A DNA stretch of 64,000 nucleotides from Tolypeutes matacus (GCA_026826555.1 JAKSZT010053881.1:7141373-7205372); one strand, 5' to 3'; shown: positions 1-11,552, counted from the first letter of the stretch. The notes: generated by a model from the letters alone, not told the origin. Translations and numbers: made by a program.

Positions 1-86
1 TGTCGGCTTCTAAAATACGAGATTTGGGGTTCAATCCCCAGTCCCCAGTACCTAAAAAACAAACAAACAAACAAATAAATAAAAAG
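1..86 (+). mobile_element. DAS-type SINE, 3' part (cut by window start)
   Basis: The T-arm/B-box half of a tRNA-derived SINE (ggggttcaatccccagt) is followed by a short body and an A-rich (aaac)n/(aaat)n tail. The A-box half lies before the window. It matches the simple monomer subfamily seen at 35404 and 41556, whose bodies end in cagtacctcc plus poly(A). Confidence 0.75.
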
Positions 87-340
87 AACGTCTTGGCACC
101 TTTAAGAAAATTACATTAAGAAACATCTTGCAGGCTGTAGCTAGAAGCAAGTTAGAGTTAATGAAGTCATTTTTTTCCCTTTTTCTTTTAGCTGATTCTC
201 CCCTAGATAAAATGATAATCTCATTGTAGAGATTAATGAATATAGTCCTTACTAATTATATTGTTTGGGAAAGTGTGCCTAAAAAAAAAAAGGATAAACT
301 AATGGCTTTATAAGCAAATATCTCAGACTAAAACTAACTT
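87..340. other. Unassigned AT-rich sequence
   Basis: No recognised repeat, no ORF of note and no splice-flanked exon candidate. It contains short A and T runs only. Confidence 0.4.
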
Positions 341-889
341 TATGGCCCTTTTTTTTAAAAAAATCAATTTTGTTATTACATATTAATAAAGCACACAATC
401 CATCCAAAGTGTATAATCAGTGATATTTTGTATAATCGCATAATTGTACATTCATCCCTTCAAACATTAGAACATTTTCATTATTCCAATAATAATAATA
501 ATAAACAAAAAACAGACAAACAAGAAAAGCTCTACCCTTTAATAATCACCTCTTAATCTCTCTATGCTGACCTTGCCACAAATAGCTGCTATTCTATTCT
601 ACTGTCTTTGTAATTTATTTGGATTTGTTTTATATAGATGGAGTCAAACAATATGTAGTAAATTTTTTTTTAAAAAGATTTATTCATTTTTATTTATTTA
701 TCCCCCCACCCCCTTGTTTGCTCATCTTCTTTTTAGGAGGCACTGGGAACCGAACCCAGGGCCTCCCATGTGGGAGGGAGGCACCTAATCATTTGAACCA
801 CCTCCACCTCCATTCCCTGTAGTAACTAGTTTCTTTCACTTAGTATATTTCCTTTTATTGTTTTTTAACCTTAATGGAAAATTAATTTT
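341..889 (-). mobile_element. Old L1M-type 3' UTR fragment
   Basis: The plus strand reads as the reverse complement of an old L1 3' end: acacaatccatccaaagtg, then a region matching the usual (agtcaaacaatatgtagta) and ttctttcacttagtat signatures. A SINE splits it at 662-817. It is 5'-truncated and non-coding. Confidence 0.65.
662..817 (-). mobile_element. DAS-type SINE with direct repeats
   Basis: Poly(T) at the left and a head ending in cattccc at the right show minus orientation. The T-arm half reads gaaccgaacccagggcctcc on the plus strand. An 8-bp TSD, tgtagtaa, lies at 654-661 and 818-825, so this is a true retroposition into the old L1 3' end. The body is of the short (tgctcatcttctttttaggaggc) type. 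Confidence 0.93.
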
Positions 890-892
890 TTT

Positions 893-1050
893 AAATTAAT
901 TTATTTATTTAAACCACTGCCCCACCTCATTCTTTCCACTCACTGTCTGCTCTCTATGTCTGCCTGTCTCCTTTTAGGAGGCACTGGGAACTGAACCCGG
1001 GGCCTCCCAGGTGGGAGGAGGGTGCCCAACTGGGTCACATCTGCTTCCTC
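893..1050 (-). mobile_element. DAS-type SINE with direct repeats
   Basis: Minus-oriented monomer with body text cactgtctgctctctatgtc. An imperfect TSD of about 15 bp (ggaaaattaatttttt versus ggaagataatttttt) lies at 876-892 and 1051-1065. The divergence of the repeats suggests an older insertion than its neighbour at 662. Confidence 0.9.
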
Positions 1051-1065
1051 GGAAGATAATTTTTT

Positions 1066-1480
1066 AAAGCAGTTTTGTTGAGATATATTCACATACAATA
1101 TGATCTATCCAAAGTATATAATCAATGGCTTTTAGCATAATCACAATGTTATGCATTCATCAGCACAAAAAATTTAGAACAATTTCATTACTCAAAAAAA
1201 AAGCTGCGCACCCCTTAGCAGTCATCTCTCAATCCCTCTATCCTTCTCCAGCCCTACATAACTGCTGTTCTAATTTCATCTCTTTAAATTGATTTATATT
1301 TCCATTTTATATAAATGGAATCATACAATATGTAGTACTTTGTGACTCTTCTCTTTCACTTAGCATGTTTTTTGTGATTGATATTAACATCTTGTAGCAT
1401 TAACATACATTTGTTCATTTTCAAAGAAAAACAGTCTAATATATGTAATATTACCCATATTAATTTTGACATGACATTTC
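1066..1480 (-). mobile_element. Old L1M-type 3' UTR, second copy
   Basis: This segment restarts the L1M 3' UTR (ttttgttgagatatattcac, then agtatataatcaatggcttt). The homologous start was already present at about 350, so it is a separate insertion in tandem with the previous one. It continues through the (catacaatatgtagtacttt) and (ttctctttcacttagcat) signatures. Confidence 0.65.
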
Positions 1481-2160
1481 ACTATGCTATATAGTCCATG
1501 TTACATTTTTTAGCTTTCCTTCTAGTAATATACATGACCTTAGACTTTCCCTTTCAACCATTGCCATACCCATGTAATAGCACTGCTAGTTTACAAACTT
1601 TATGTTATGCTTTCACCTTTTCTATTCACTTTCAAAGATTAACACAAAACATTTTTCCAATTCTGCACAAGTTAACCCTCAGCTTTCCATTCTCTAACCT
1701 CATTCTATTTTCTCTTGAACCCATATTCAAGTTATTAACTTCATGAGACTACACAATATATTGTTCATAATAGCACAATCATACAGTATTTGTCCTTTTC
1801 TGTCTGGCTTGCTTCACTCAACATAATGTCCTCCAGATTCACCAATGTTGTCATATGCTTCACAACTTCATTTCTTCTTACAGCTGCATCATATTCCATT
1901 TTGTTTATCCATTCATGGGTTGATGACACCTGGGTTGTTTCCATTTCTTGTCAATTGTGAATAACGCTGCTATGAGCATCAGTGTGCAGATGTCTCTTGG
2001 TGTCACTGCTCTCAGTTCTTCTGGACACATACCCAGGAGTGGTATTGCAGGGTCATGTGGCAAATCTATATTCAACTACTTTAGGGACTCCCAAACAGTC
2101 CTCCACAGTGGTTGTGCCATTCCACATTCCCACCAAGAGAGAATAAGTGTTCCTATCTCT

Positions 2161-2478
2161 CTACATCCTCTCCAACACTTGTAGTTCTGTCTTTTTAATA
2201 GTGGCCATTCTGATAGGTGTGAAATGATATCTCATTATACTTTTGATTTGCATTTCCCTAATCATTAGTGATGTTGAAAATTTTTTCATGTGTTTTTTCA
2301 CCATTTGTAATTCTTCTTTAGACAAATGTCTATTCAAGTCTTTTGCCCATTTTTTAATCAAGTCATTTGTCTTTTTATTGTTGTGTTGTAGCATCTCTTT
2401 ATATATCATGGATATTAAGACCTTATCAGATATGTGATTTCCAAATATTTTCTCCCATTGAGTCGGCTGCCTTTTCAC
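2161..2478 (-). pseudogene. L1-A ORF2 C-terminal remnant (105 codons)
   Basis: The open segment begins [18 protein letters not shown] and includes [19 protein letters not shown] and [20 protein letters not shown], the conserved block before the Cys-rich C-terminus of L1 ORF2p. The upstream edge is cut by the SINE at 2512. It is a fragment of a retrotransposon protein, not an independent gene. Confidence 0.9.
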
Positions 2479-2511
2479 ACTTTTGACAAAGTCCTTTGAG
2501 TGTTTAATTTT

Positions 2512-2697
2512 TTTTTTTTTTTTTTTAAGATTTTATTTATTTATTCATTTATCCCCCCCTTGCTGCTTGTGCTCGCTGGGTCAGCCAACCACGCCGTGCA
2601 GGCGGGCCCGCCCTCACCAGGAGGCCCCGGGAACCGAACCCGGGGCCTCCCATATGGTAAAGGGGAGCCCTACTGATTGAGCCACAGCCGCCTCCCT
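2512..2697 (-). mobile_element. Long-tail DAS-type SINE with 14-bp TSD
   Basis: Left poly(T), then a tail with (ccccccttgctgcttgtgct) and gctgggtcagccaaccacgc, then the T-arm hairpin and a head ending agccgcctccct. TSD gagtgtttaatttt lies at 2498-2511 and 2698-2711, a perfect match inside L1-A. Confidence 0.96.
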
Positions 2698-3083
2698 GAG
2701 TGTTTAATTTTAAGAAGTTCCCATTTATCTATTTTTTCTTTTGTTGCTCATGCTTTGGGTGTAAGGTCCAAGAAACCACCAGCTACTACAAGATCTTGAA
2801 GATGTTTCCCTACATTTTCTTCTAGTAGTGTTATGGTCCTGGCTTTTATATTTAGGTATCTGGTCCATTTTGAGTTGATTCTTGTATAGGGGGTGAAAGA
2901 GGGGTCCTCTTTCATTCTTTTGGTTATAGACATCCAGTTCTCCCAGCACCATTTGTTGAAGAGACTGTTTTGTCCCTTTAACATGGACTTGGTAGGTTTG
3001 TCAAAATCTAAATGATTATATAGGTGAGGGTTTATTTCTGGACTCTCAATTCTATTCCACTGATTGATGTGTCTATCTTTATG

Positions 3084-3395
3084 CTAAAACCATGCTGTTT
3101 TGACCACTGTAGCTTTGTAATTTGTTTCAAGGTCAGGCAGTGAACGTTGTCCTACATCAGTCTTTTTTTTTTTTTCAAATGCTTTAGCTATTTGGGTACA
3201 CTTTCCTTTCCAAATGAATTTAGTAATTGCCGTTTCTATTTCTGAGAAGTAGACTGTTGGAAATTTGATGGGTATTGCATTGAATATATGAATCAGTTCT
3301 GGTAGGACTGGCATCTTCATGATATTTAGTCTTCCAATCCATGAACACAGAATGTCTTTCCACTTGTTTAGATTTTCTTTGATTTCTTTTAGCAT
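3084..3395 (-). pseudogene. L1-A ORF2 post-RT remnant (103 codons)
   Basis: It carries [20 protein letters not shown] and [19 protein letters not shown], the conserved L1 ORF2p segment after the RT core. It is open only between frameshifts. An expanded A-run codes for extra lysines (EKKKKTDVG), a typical slippage scar. Confidence 0.88.
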
Positions 3396-3916
3396 TGTTT
3401 TGTAGTTTTCTGAATATAGGTCCTATACTTCTTTGGTTAAATTGATTCCTAGGTTTTGAGTCTTCTTGTTGCTATTTTAAGGGATATTTTCCCTGATTTC
3501 CTCCTCAAATTGTTCTATACTAGTGTACAGAAACATTACTGATTTTTGCGAGTTGATCTTGTATTCTGACACCTTGCTGAATTCATTTCATTAGCTCAAG
3601 TAGCTTTGTCACAGACATTTCAGAATTTTCTAAATACAGGATCATGTCATCCACAAATACTGAGAGTTTTACTTCCACTTTTCCTATTTGGATGCCTTTT
3701 ATTTATTTATTTTTTCTGGTCTAAGTGTTATAGCTAGAACTTCTTGCACAATGTTGAATAACAGTGGTAACAGTGGGCATCCTTGTCTTGTTCCTGTCTT
3801 TAGAGGGAAAGGTTTCATCCTTTCCCCATTGAGTACACATGGGCTGTAGGTTTTTCATTTATGCCCTTTATCATTTTGAGGAATTTTCCTTCTATTCCTA
3901 TCTTTCAAAGGTTTTA

Positions 3917-4005
3917 TTTTTTATTTTTTTAGGAGGTACTGGGATTGAACCCAGGATCTCCTACATGCAAAGCAGCTGCTTATCCACTGAGCTACACCCA
4001 CTCCC
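3917..4005 (-). mobile_element. Short DAS-type SINE monomer
   Basis: On the plus strand: poly(T), aggaggtactgggattgaac, then gagctacacccactccct. The minus-sense head is therefore the (gtagctcagtgg) monomer type. TSDs are imperfect (caaaggtttta at about 3906-3916, tgaagtgttttta at 4006-4018). The element interrupts the RT region of L1-A. Confidence 0.88.
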
Positions 4006-4890
4006 TTGAAGTGTTTTTATCAAGAAATGATCCAGGATTTTGTTGAATGCCTTTTCTGCGTTGATTGAGATGATCATGTATTTTTTCCTTCAATTTGTTA
4101 ATGTGGAGTATTACGTTGATTGATTTTCTTATGCTGAACCACTCTTGCATACCAGGAATAAATACCACTTGGTCATGGTGTATAATTCTTTTAATATGCT
4201 GTTGGATTCAATCTGAAAGTTTTTTTTGTTGAGAATTTTTGCATCTATGTTCATTAGAGAGATTGGTCTGTAGTTTTCTTTTCTTGTACTGTCTTTATCT
4301 GGCTTTGATATTAGGATGATGTTGGGTAATTTTCCCTCTTCAATTTTTTAGAAGAGTTTAAACAGGATTGGTGTTAATTCTTTTCAAAATGATTGGTAAA
4401 ATTCACCTGTGAAGCCATCTCATCCTGGTCTTTTCTTTATTGGGAGATTTTTGCTGACTGCTTCAATCTCTTTAAATGTGATTGAGTTTGTTAAGTTCTT
4501 GTATTTCTTATAGTATCAGTGTAGGATGTTTGTGCATTTCTAGGGATTTGTTTAATCTAGGATTTCTAGTTTGTTGGCATACAGTTTCTCATAATATCCT
4601 ATGTTCCTTTTTATTTCAGTGGGGTAAGTCATAACTTTCTCCCTTTCATTTTTTATTATATTTCTTTGCATCTTCTCTCTTTTTGATTTGTTAGTCTAGC
4701 CAGGGGTTGGTTAATTTTATTGATCTTCTCATAAACCAGCTTTCGGTTTTATTGATTTTCTCTATTGTTTTTTGTTCTCAATTTCATTTATTTCTGCTCT
4801 AATCTTTATTATTTCTTTCCTTCTGCTTGCTTTGGAATTAGTTTGCTGTTCTTTTTCTAGTTTGTCCAGTTGTTCAGTCAGATCTTTGAT

Positions 4891-5454
4891 TTAAACTCTT
4901 TCTTCTTTTTTAATATAGGCTTTTAGGGCTATGAATTTTCCTCTTAAGACTGCTTTTCCTGTATCCCATAAGTTTTGGTAACTTGTGTTCTCATTTTTAT
5001 TTGTCTCAATATATTTACTGACTTCAAATGCAATTGCTTCTTTGACCCATTGATTATTTAGGATTGTGTTGTTTAACCTCCACACATTTTCAAATTTACT
5101 TTTTTCCTGTCTATTATTGATATCCAGTTTCATTCTGTTATGATCTGAGAAGGTGCTTTGTATCATTTCAGTCCTTTTATATTTATTGAGGGCCTCATTG
5201 TGCCCTAACATGTGGTCTACCCTGGAGAAAGATCCATGGGCACTTGAGAAGAATTTATAACCTGCTGAGATTGAGTGCAACATTCTGTATATGTCAATTA
5301 GGTCTAATGCATTTATCATATTGTTCAAGTTTTCTGTTTCCTTGTTGATCTTCTGTCCAGTTCTCTCAAATGATGTGAGTGGTGTGTTGAAGTCTCCAAC
5401 TATTATTTTAGAGATGTCTATTTCTCCCTTCAGTTTTGCCAGAGTTTGTCTCAT
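4891..5454 (-). pseudogene. L1-A ORF2 endonuclease remnant (187 codons)
   Basis: C-terminal half of the APE-like endonuclease plus the start of the linker to RT. Visible motifs are VGDFNTPLTSFERTGQ, LIDIYRMLH, SFSRVDHMLGH and STFSDHNRMKLDI, corresponding to the conserved GDFN, DH and SDH active-site positions. It then runs through (TSYQNLWDTGKAVLRGKF), the linker region. The N-terminal part upstream is frameshifted and then ends at the junction with L1-B. Non-functional on its own. Confidence 0.92.
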
Positions 5455-6026
5455 GTATTTTGGGACACCCTGGTTAGGTGCATAGATATTTATGATTGTT
5501 CTTTCTTCCTGGTGGATTGTCCCTTTTATTAATATATTATGGCCTATTAATAGTCTGTTTTGTCCAATATTAGTATAGCTACCCCTGCTCTTTTTTAGTT
5601 ACTATTTGCTTGGAATATCTTTTTCCAATCTTTCACTTTCAGCCAGTTGGTATCCTGGATCTTAGATGAGTCTCTTGTAAACAGCATATGGAGAGCTCAT
5701 GTTATTTTATCCATTCTGTCAGCCTGTATCTTTTGATTGGGGACCTTAATCTATTCACATTCAATGATAATACTGTTAATGCATTATTTCATTCCACCAC
5801 TTTATTCTTTGGTTTTCATACATCATATCTTATTTCCACCTGTCTTTTTTTTTTTTTTTTTTGCATTTTTAAAAATTTTATTTTGTATATTTAATAATTG
5901 AAAATATAAACAATTAAAACATAAAAAGAAAATACAGTTAATAAAAACATACATTTCTCAATTAAATGTATTGGATACATATAAATTTTTTTTTAATGAT
6001 ACAATATATTACACAGTATATTTGGT

Positions 6027-7004
6027 TCATAGTAACACAATCATACAGTATTTGTCCTTTTGTGTCTGGCTTGCTTCATTCAACATAATGTCCTCGAGGT
6101 TCATCCATGTTGTCATATGCTTTATGACTTCATTTCTTCTTACGACTGCATAATATTCCATCGTGTGAATACACCACAGTTTGTTTATCCATTCATCGGT
6201 TGATGGACACCTGGGTTGTTTCCACCTTTTGGTAAATGTGAATAATGCTGCTGTGAGCATCAGTGTACAGATGTCTGTTTGTGTCACTGCTCTCAGTTCT
6301 TCTGGGTATATACCCAGTAATGGTTCAGCTACTGAACCATTCTGCATTCCAACCAACAGTGAAGAAGTGTTCCTACCTCTCCACATGCTCTCCAACACGT
6401 AGTTCTCTGTCTTTTTAATAGTGGTCATTCTGATAGGTTTGAAATGATATCTCATTGTAGTTTTGATTTGCATTTCTCTAATCATTGGTGATGTTGAGCA
6501 TTTCTTCATGTGTTTCTTTGCCAATTGTATTCCTTCTTTGGACCAATGTTTATTCAAGTCTTTTGCCCATTTTTTAATTGGGTCATTTGTCTTTTTATTG
6601 TTGAGTTGTAACATCTCTTTACATATCCTGGATATTAAACACTTATCAGACATGTGATTTCCAAATATTTTCTCCCATTGAGTTGGCTGCCTTTTCACCC
6701 TTTTGACAAAGTCCTGTGAGGTGCAAAAGTGTTTAATTTTGAGGAGGTCCCATTTATCTATTTTTTCTTTTGTTACGTGTGCTTTAGGTATAAGGTCCAA
6801 GAAACTACCACCTACCACAAGATGGTTCCCTACATTTTCTCCTAGTAGTGTTATGATCCTGGCTTTTATATTTAGATCTTTGATCCATTTTGTGTTGATT
6901 CTTGTATAGGGAGTGAGATAGGGGTCCTCGTTCATTATTTTGATTATAGATATCCAGTTCTCCCAACACCATTTGTTGAAGGGACTGTTTTGTCCCTTTA
7001 ACAT
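6027..7004 (-). pseudogene. L1-B ORF2 C-terminal remnant (325 codons)
   Basis: Longest continuous reading frame in the window. It starts at ([17 protein letters not shown]), passes [37 protein letters not shown] and [20 protein letters not shown], and ends in the block with (CPSTDEWINKLWCIHTMEYY), all typical of the L1 ORF2p C-terminal third. Compared with L1-A at 2040-2130, roughly 90 bp around 6328 are lost, removing most of the Cys-rich zinc-knuckle-like region. The domain is therefore damaged though open. Confidence 0.92.
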
Positions 7005-7525
7005 GGACTTGGTAGATTTGTCAAAAACTGATCATATAGGTGAGGGTTTATTTCTGGACTCTCAATTCTATTCCACTGATTGATGTATCTGTCTTTATGC
7101 CAGTACCATGCTGTTTTGACCACTATAGCTTTGTTATATGTTTCAAGGTCAGGCAGTGAAATTCCTCCCATGTCATTCTTCATTTTGGGGATGCTTATGG
7201 CTATTCTGGTGCACTTTCTCTTCCAAATGAATTTGGTAATTACCTTTGCTAATTCTGTAAAGTAGGCTGTTGGAATTTTGATTGGTATTTCATTGAATCT
7301 GTAAATCAATTTGGGTAAGATTGACATCCTCACGATATTTATTCTTCCAATCCATGAACACGGAATGTCTTTCCATTTTTTAGGTCTGTTTTTATTTCTT
7401 TTAGCATTGTTTTGTAGTTTTCTGCATATAGGTCCTATACTTCTTTGATTAAATTGATTCCTAGGTATTTGAGTCTTTTTATTGCTATTGTAAATGGAAT
7501 TTCCCCCCTTAACTCCTCCTGACAT
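6998..7525 (-). pseudogene. L1-B ORF2 post-RT remnant (175 codons)
   Basis: Contains ([19 protein letters not shown]), [36 protein letters not shown] and [20 protein letters not shown], the conserved L1 ORF2p segment downstream of RT. It overlaps the 325-codon frame by a few bases in another phase, showing a frameshift near 7000. Confidence 0.9.
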
Positions 7526-7575
7526 TGTTCAGTACTAGTGTACAAAAACATTAATGATATTTGTGTGCTGATCTT

Positions 7576-8228
7576 TGTACTAGTCAGCAAAAAGGGTGCT
7601 GATGCAAAATACCAGAAATCTGTTGGCTTTTATAAAGGGTATTTATTTGTGGGTAGAGGCTTACAGTTACCAGGCCATAAAGCCTAAGTTTCTTCCCTTA
7701 CCAAATTCTGTTGCCATGTGTTGGCACAAGATAGCTCCCGACGTTTGCCAGGGTTTAGGCTTCATGGGTTCCTCTCTTCCCAGGGCTCAATTCCTCTCTG
7801 AGCTCAGCTCCCCTGTTTTATCCACAAGGTCAGCTGTAGATTATGAGGCTCTCTAGGCTTTGCCTCTCTCCAGAAGGCCAGCTGTGAACTGTCAGGTGAA
7901 TGGCTTGTCTCTTTTCCCAGGGCCTTCTCTCCTTCCTCACGACCATGCTCCTCTGTGTGCTTACTTCCTAGGGCTCCAGCTCAAAAACTCCAACATCAAA
8001 AATCTCCAACATCAAAACTCCAGTATCAAAACTCCAACTAACTGCTCTGTTCTGCCGTGTAGTTTATCTGTGAGTCCCTGCCCACCAAGGGGGCAGGGAC
8101 TCAACGTCATACTGATGTGGCCTAATCAAAGCCCTAGTCATAATTTAATCACACCCAGGCACCGACCAGTTTACAAACATAATCCAATATCTACTTTTAG
8201 AATTCATAAACCATATCAAACTGCTACA
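7576..8228 (-). mobile_element. Solo MaLR-like LTR, 653 bp, 5-bp TSD atctt
   Basis: On the plus strand it opens tgtactagtcag and closes caaactgctaca, so the minus-sense LTR runs TGTAGCAGTTTG to GACTAGTACA. TSD atctt lies at 7571-7575 and 8229-8233. The minus strand carries AAATAAATACCC and TATAAAAGCCAACAGATTTC just before its end, as in mammalian ERVL-MaLR LTRs, whose ends resemble GACTAATACA. No internal retroviral coding sequence remains, so it is a solo LTR inserted in L1-B. Confidence 0.9.
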
Positions 8229-8299
8229 ATCTTGTATCCTGACACTTTGCTGAACTTATTTATTAGCTCAAGTAGCTTTGTTGTGGATACTCCCGAATT

Positions 8300-8738
8300 T
8301 TCTAAATACCAGATCATGTCATCCACAAACAGTGAGAGTTTTAATTCCTCTTTTCCTATTTGGATTTCTTTATTTTTTTTTTCCTCGTCTAATTGCCCTA
8401 GCTAGAACTTCTAGTACAATATTGAATAACAATGGTGACAGTGGGCATCCTTGTCTTCTTCCAGATCTTAGAGGGAAAGCTTTCAACCTTTCCCCATCCA
8501 GTATGATGTTGGCTGTGGGATTTTCATATATGCCTTTTATCAAACTGAGGAATTTTCCTTCTATTCCTATCTTTTGAAGTGTTTTTATCAAAAAAGGATG
8601 CTGTATTTTGTCAAATGCCTTTTCTGCATCTATTGAGATGATCATGTGGCTTTTTTCCTTCAATTTGTTAATGTGGTGTATTATGTTGACTGTGTTTCTT
8701 ATGTTGAACCAGCCTTGCATACCAGGAATAAATCCCAT
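8300..8738 (-). pseudogene. L1-B ORF2 reverse transcriptase core remnant
   Basis: The open part (8370-8738) has [18 protein letters not shown] (RT motif A), ([18 protein letters not shown]) and [20 protein letters not shown] (motif B). Beyond a frame break at the T-run near 8370, the catalytic motif reads FVDD at about 8320. Core motifs survive in sequence but not in one frame. Confidence 0.9.
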
Positions 8739-9292
8739 TTGGTTGTGATGTATAAGTCTTTTGATATGCTGTTAGATTCACTTTGCAAGTATTTTCTTGA
8801 CAATTTTTGCCTCTATGTTCATTAGAGAGATTGGTCTGTAATTTTCTTTTTTTTGTAGTAAGTTTACCTGGCTTTGGTATTAGGGTGATGTTGGAGTCAT
8901 AAAATGTATTGTGTTATTTTCCCTCCTCTTCAATTTTTTGGAAAAGTTTAAACAGGATTGGTGTTCTTTTCGAAATGCTTGGTAGAATTCACCTGTGAAG
9001 TCATCTGGTCCTGGACTTTTCTTTGCTGGGAGATTTTTGATGACAGATTAAATCTCTTTAAATGTGATTGGTTTGTTAAGTTCTTGTATTTCTTGTAGCA
9101 TCAGTATAAGTTGTTTGTGTATTTCTAGGAATTGTTCAATGCATCTAGGTTGTCTAGTGTGTTGGCATACAGTTTCTCATAATATCCTCTTATGATCCTT
9201 TTTATTTCTGTGGAGTCAGTTGTAACTTCCCCCCCTTTCATTTTTGATTGTATTTACTTGTATCTTCTCTCTTTTTTTCTTTGTTGGTCTAG

Positions 9293-9573
9293 CTAGGGGT
9301 TTGTCAACTTGATCTTCTCAAAGAACCAAGTTTTGGTTTTGTTGATTTCTATTGTTTTTTTGTTCTCAATGTCATTTATTTCTGCTCTAGTCTTTATTAT
9401 TTCTCTCCTTCTGCTTGCTTTGAGATTGGTTTGCTGTTCTTTTTCTAGTTTCTCTAGTAGTTCAGTTAAATCTTTGAGTTTAGCTCTTTCTTCTTTTTTA
9501 ATATAGGCATTTAGGGCTTTAAATTTCCCTGTCAAGACTGCCTTCGCTGTATCCCATAAATTTTGATAAGTTG
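9293..9573 (-). pseudogene. L1-B ORF2 endonuclease-RT linker remnant
   Basis: Open segment with [39 protein letters not shown] and [20 protein letters not shown], the conserved linker between endonuclease and RT. The frame continues into the adjacent SINE upstream of 9573, so its first codons are not L1. Confidence 0.88.
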
Positions 9574-9575
9574 TG

Positions 9576-9891
9576 TACTCCCCATCCACTTGTTGTTTGC
9601 ACTTGCTGTGTCTGTTCCTCCTTATTTCCTTAGGAGGCACCATGTACCAAACCTGGGACCTCCGATGTGGGAGGGAGGCACTTAATCACTTGAGCTACCT
9701 CCACTCCCTGCTTTGTTGTGTCTCTCATTATGTTTTCCTTGTGTCTCTTATTGCATCATCTTGTTGCATCAGCTCGCTACTCCTTCCCATTTCACCAGCT
9801 CACTGTCTTCTTTAGGAGTCACCGGGAACCAAACCTGGAACCTCCCATGTGGTAGGCGGGAGCCCAATCACTTAAGCCACATCCACTTCCC
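9576..9891 (-). mobile_element. Dimeric DAS-type SINE, tail missing
   Basis: Two tRNA-like heads in the same minus orientation: one ends at about 9707 (ctacctccactccc), the other at 9891 (ccacatccacttcc). A spacer (ttgttgcatcagctcgctac) joins them. No poly(T) is visible on its left, where it meets truncated L1-B, so its 3' tail was lost or never made. Confidence 0.88.
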
Positions 9892-10495
9892 TAAACCACT
9901 ATGTTTTAGAATGATTTTGTTGCACATTAATAGATAATGAATACACAATTCATATTCAAACTTCCTCCAAATGTCTGCAAAATTGTGTTTATTTTTCTGA
10001 TCCTGGACCCAATCAAGGCTCATGTATTGCATTAACTTATCATGTGATTAACTTTCTTAATTGGACGTCATTAACACATTTTCCTCTTCTTAATGGCTAC
10101 TAAATGGTGTTGTAGTCCATGCAGTACAACATGAGATATAAAGCTTCAACCATCGGTGTTTTACAAACTCTAGAAGGTGAGAAACTAGCATAATTTGCGC
10201 CATGTTGGGGAGCCAGATGTGATCTTATTTTACTTGCCTCTGCAGTCCTATCCTTTGCAGTCCTTTGAAGTCTTTTGCAATACCATCCCATTTATTACCA
10301 GCTTGTCTTCCCAGCTGGCCTCCTTTCTTTCCTTCCTTCCTTCCTTAAATTCAGTTAGGGTACTGTAGGAGATTTGTGCCAAAAACAACTGATTTGCCTC
10401 ATAATTTTTCTGGGTGGCAATTAGGTGAGAAAAGGCCAAATAAACAGAAATCTCAAACTTGTTTTATTCCACTATCTCTTTGATCATAAAGATTA
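9892..10495. other. Mostly unassigned; possible old L1 3' UTR at 9900-10085
   Basis: The part containing gacccaatcaaggctcatgt resembles the reverse complement of old L1ME/L1MC 3' UTR, minus orientation, low certainty. The rest (10086-10495) holds a short (ttcc)n run at about 10328-10348 and otherwise nothing recognised. Confidence 0.4.
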
Positions 10496-10499
10496 AATA

Positions 10500-11460
10500 A
10501 ATATTTGAACATTCATTCATCAATCAAATATTTATTGATGAGACAGGCTGGGTGGTAAAATAGTGTTGGTTAATAAAAACATGGTCCCTACTTTCATGGA
10601 ACTTATAGTCTAGTGGTGAAAAACAATAAACATGTTAGTTAACAATTAAGGCGTTTTCATCTAATGTTAATTGCTGTGAGAAAAATCAAATAAGTGGCAT
10701 AATAGAGAATGATTTTGGAAACTAATTAGATTGGCGGTCAACTAAGGCTCTCTGAGGAGGTAGCAATTAAGATAAGGACTAAACAAGAACATCTCCAACT
10801 ATAATTTACATATGTATCACCTGGGGATTTTGTTAAAATGCAGATTATGATTCAGAAGATCAGGGGTCAGGCCTGAGACTGTACTTCCAATAAGATCCTA
10901 GGTGCTGCGGATGCAGCCCATCCATGGACCACATATGAGTAGAAAGGATGATGAAAAGAATCTAGAAGAGAGTTCTAGGAAGAGGAAACGGCAATGGCAT
11001 AAGTGCTGGGAGAGGAAAAAGGTCGATGTTTGGGAGAGAGAAACAATGTTAGAGAGGCTGGGTAGTCAGTGAGGGATGAGGGGGTATGCAATTATGTCAA
11101 AGAAGTAGACCAAATCATGTAGGGCCTATAGAACATGTCATGAACTGTGCATTTTATTTTAGTGTGATGAAAGGCTCAAATCTTGCTATGAAGATTTAAG
11201 GGGGTTAGGGTACTATGATCCAATTTAAGCTCTTAAGGATCAACCTGGCAGCTATGGGAAGAATGGATTTTAGGGCTTCAAGAGTGGAAGGAGAATAGAT
11301 TTTAGGAGACATCTTGTGTAAGATGCTAGTGGCTGGAATCAGGATGGCATTAATGGAGAGAGAAAGAAGCAGAAGATGTGGGTTAAGATTCAGCAGCAGA
11401 GCCAACAGGACACATGAATGCATTGGATATAGAGAGGATGAGGAAGAAAAATCAAGATTT
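10500..11460 (-). mobile_element. L2 LINE fragment
   Basis: Opens with cattcattcatcaatcaaat, the reverse of the L2 3' end, then reads catggaacttatagtctagt, ctctgaggaggtag, atcatgtagggcctatagaa and tctggcagctatgggaagaatgg-like blocks typical of the L2 3' half. It is interrupted by a MER5A-like element. Old, non-coding remnant. Confidence 0.75.
10790..10945 (+). mobile_element. MER5A-like hAT-Charlie fragment inside L2
   Basis: Matches the non-autonomous MER5A layout: tgtatcacctggggatttt, ttaaaatgcagattatgatt, gtcaggcctgagactgta, then a gatgcagcccatccatggac end. Its ends are degraded and I see no clean 8-bp target duplication. Confidence 0.75.
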
Positions 11461-11464
11461 CAAC

Positions 11465-11519
11465 TAGATTTATGTTTTGATCAACAATAGAAAGTGAGAT
11501 CGTTTTCCGAAATGTTAAA

Positions 11520-11552
<33 letters not shown>

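Larger units (their letters stand above)
1490..5843 (-). mobile_element. L1 element A, minus strand, 5'-truncated and decayed
   Basis: Read on the minus strand, it runs from within ORF2 near the endonuclease N-terminus (about 5843) through the endonuclease, reverse transcriptase and C-terminal domains to a 3' UTR at about 1490-1790. Stops and frameshifts break the frame throughout. The RT active site near 3640-3663 still reads FVDD on the minus strand. SINEs interrupt it at 2512-2697 and 3917-4005. Its 5' end abuts the 3' tail of L1 element B at about 5845. No ORF1 or 5' UTR is present. It is a dead copy. Confidence 0.92.
5845..9573 (-). mobile_element. L1 element B, minus strand, 5'-truncated
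   Basis: A T-run at 5848-5863 represents its poly(A) tail. It is followed by a 3' UTR (ttaataattgaaaatataaa, gttcatagtaacacaatcat), the same 3' UTR type that opens at 63805. It proceeds through ORF2 C-terminus, post-RT and RT to the endonuclease-RT linker near 9570, where it stops. A 653-bp solo LTR sits in it at 7576-8228. RT site near 8310-8340 reads FVDD. ORF2 is split into several open pieces of up to 325 codons. Confidence 0.93.
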
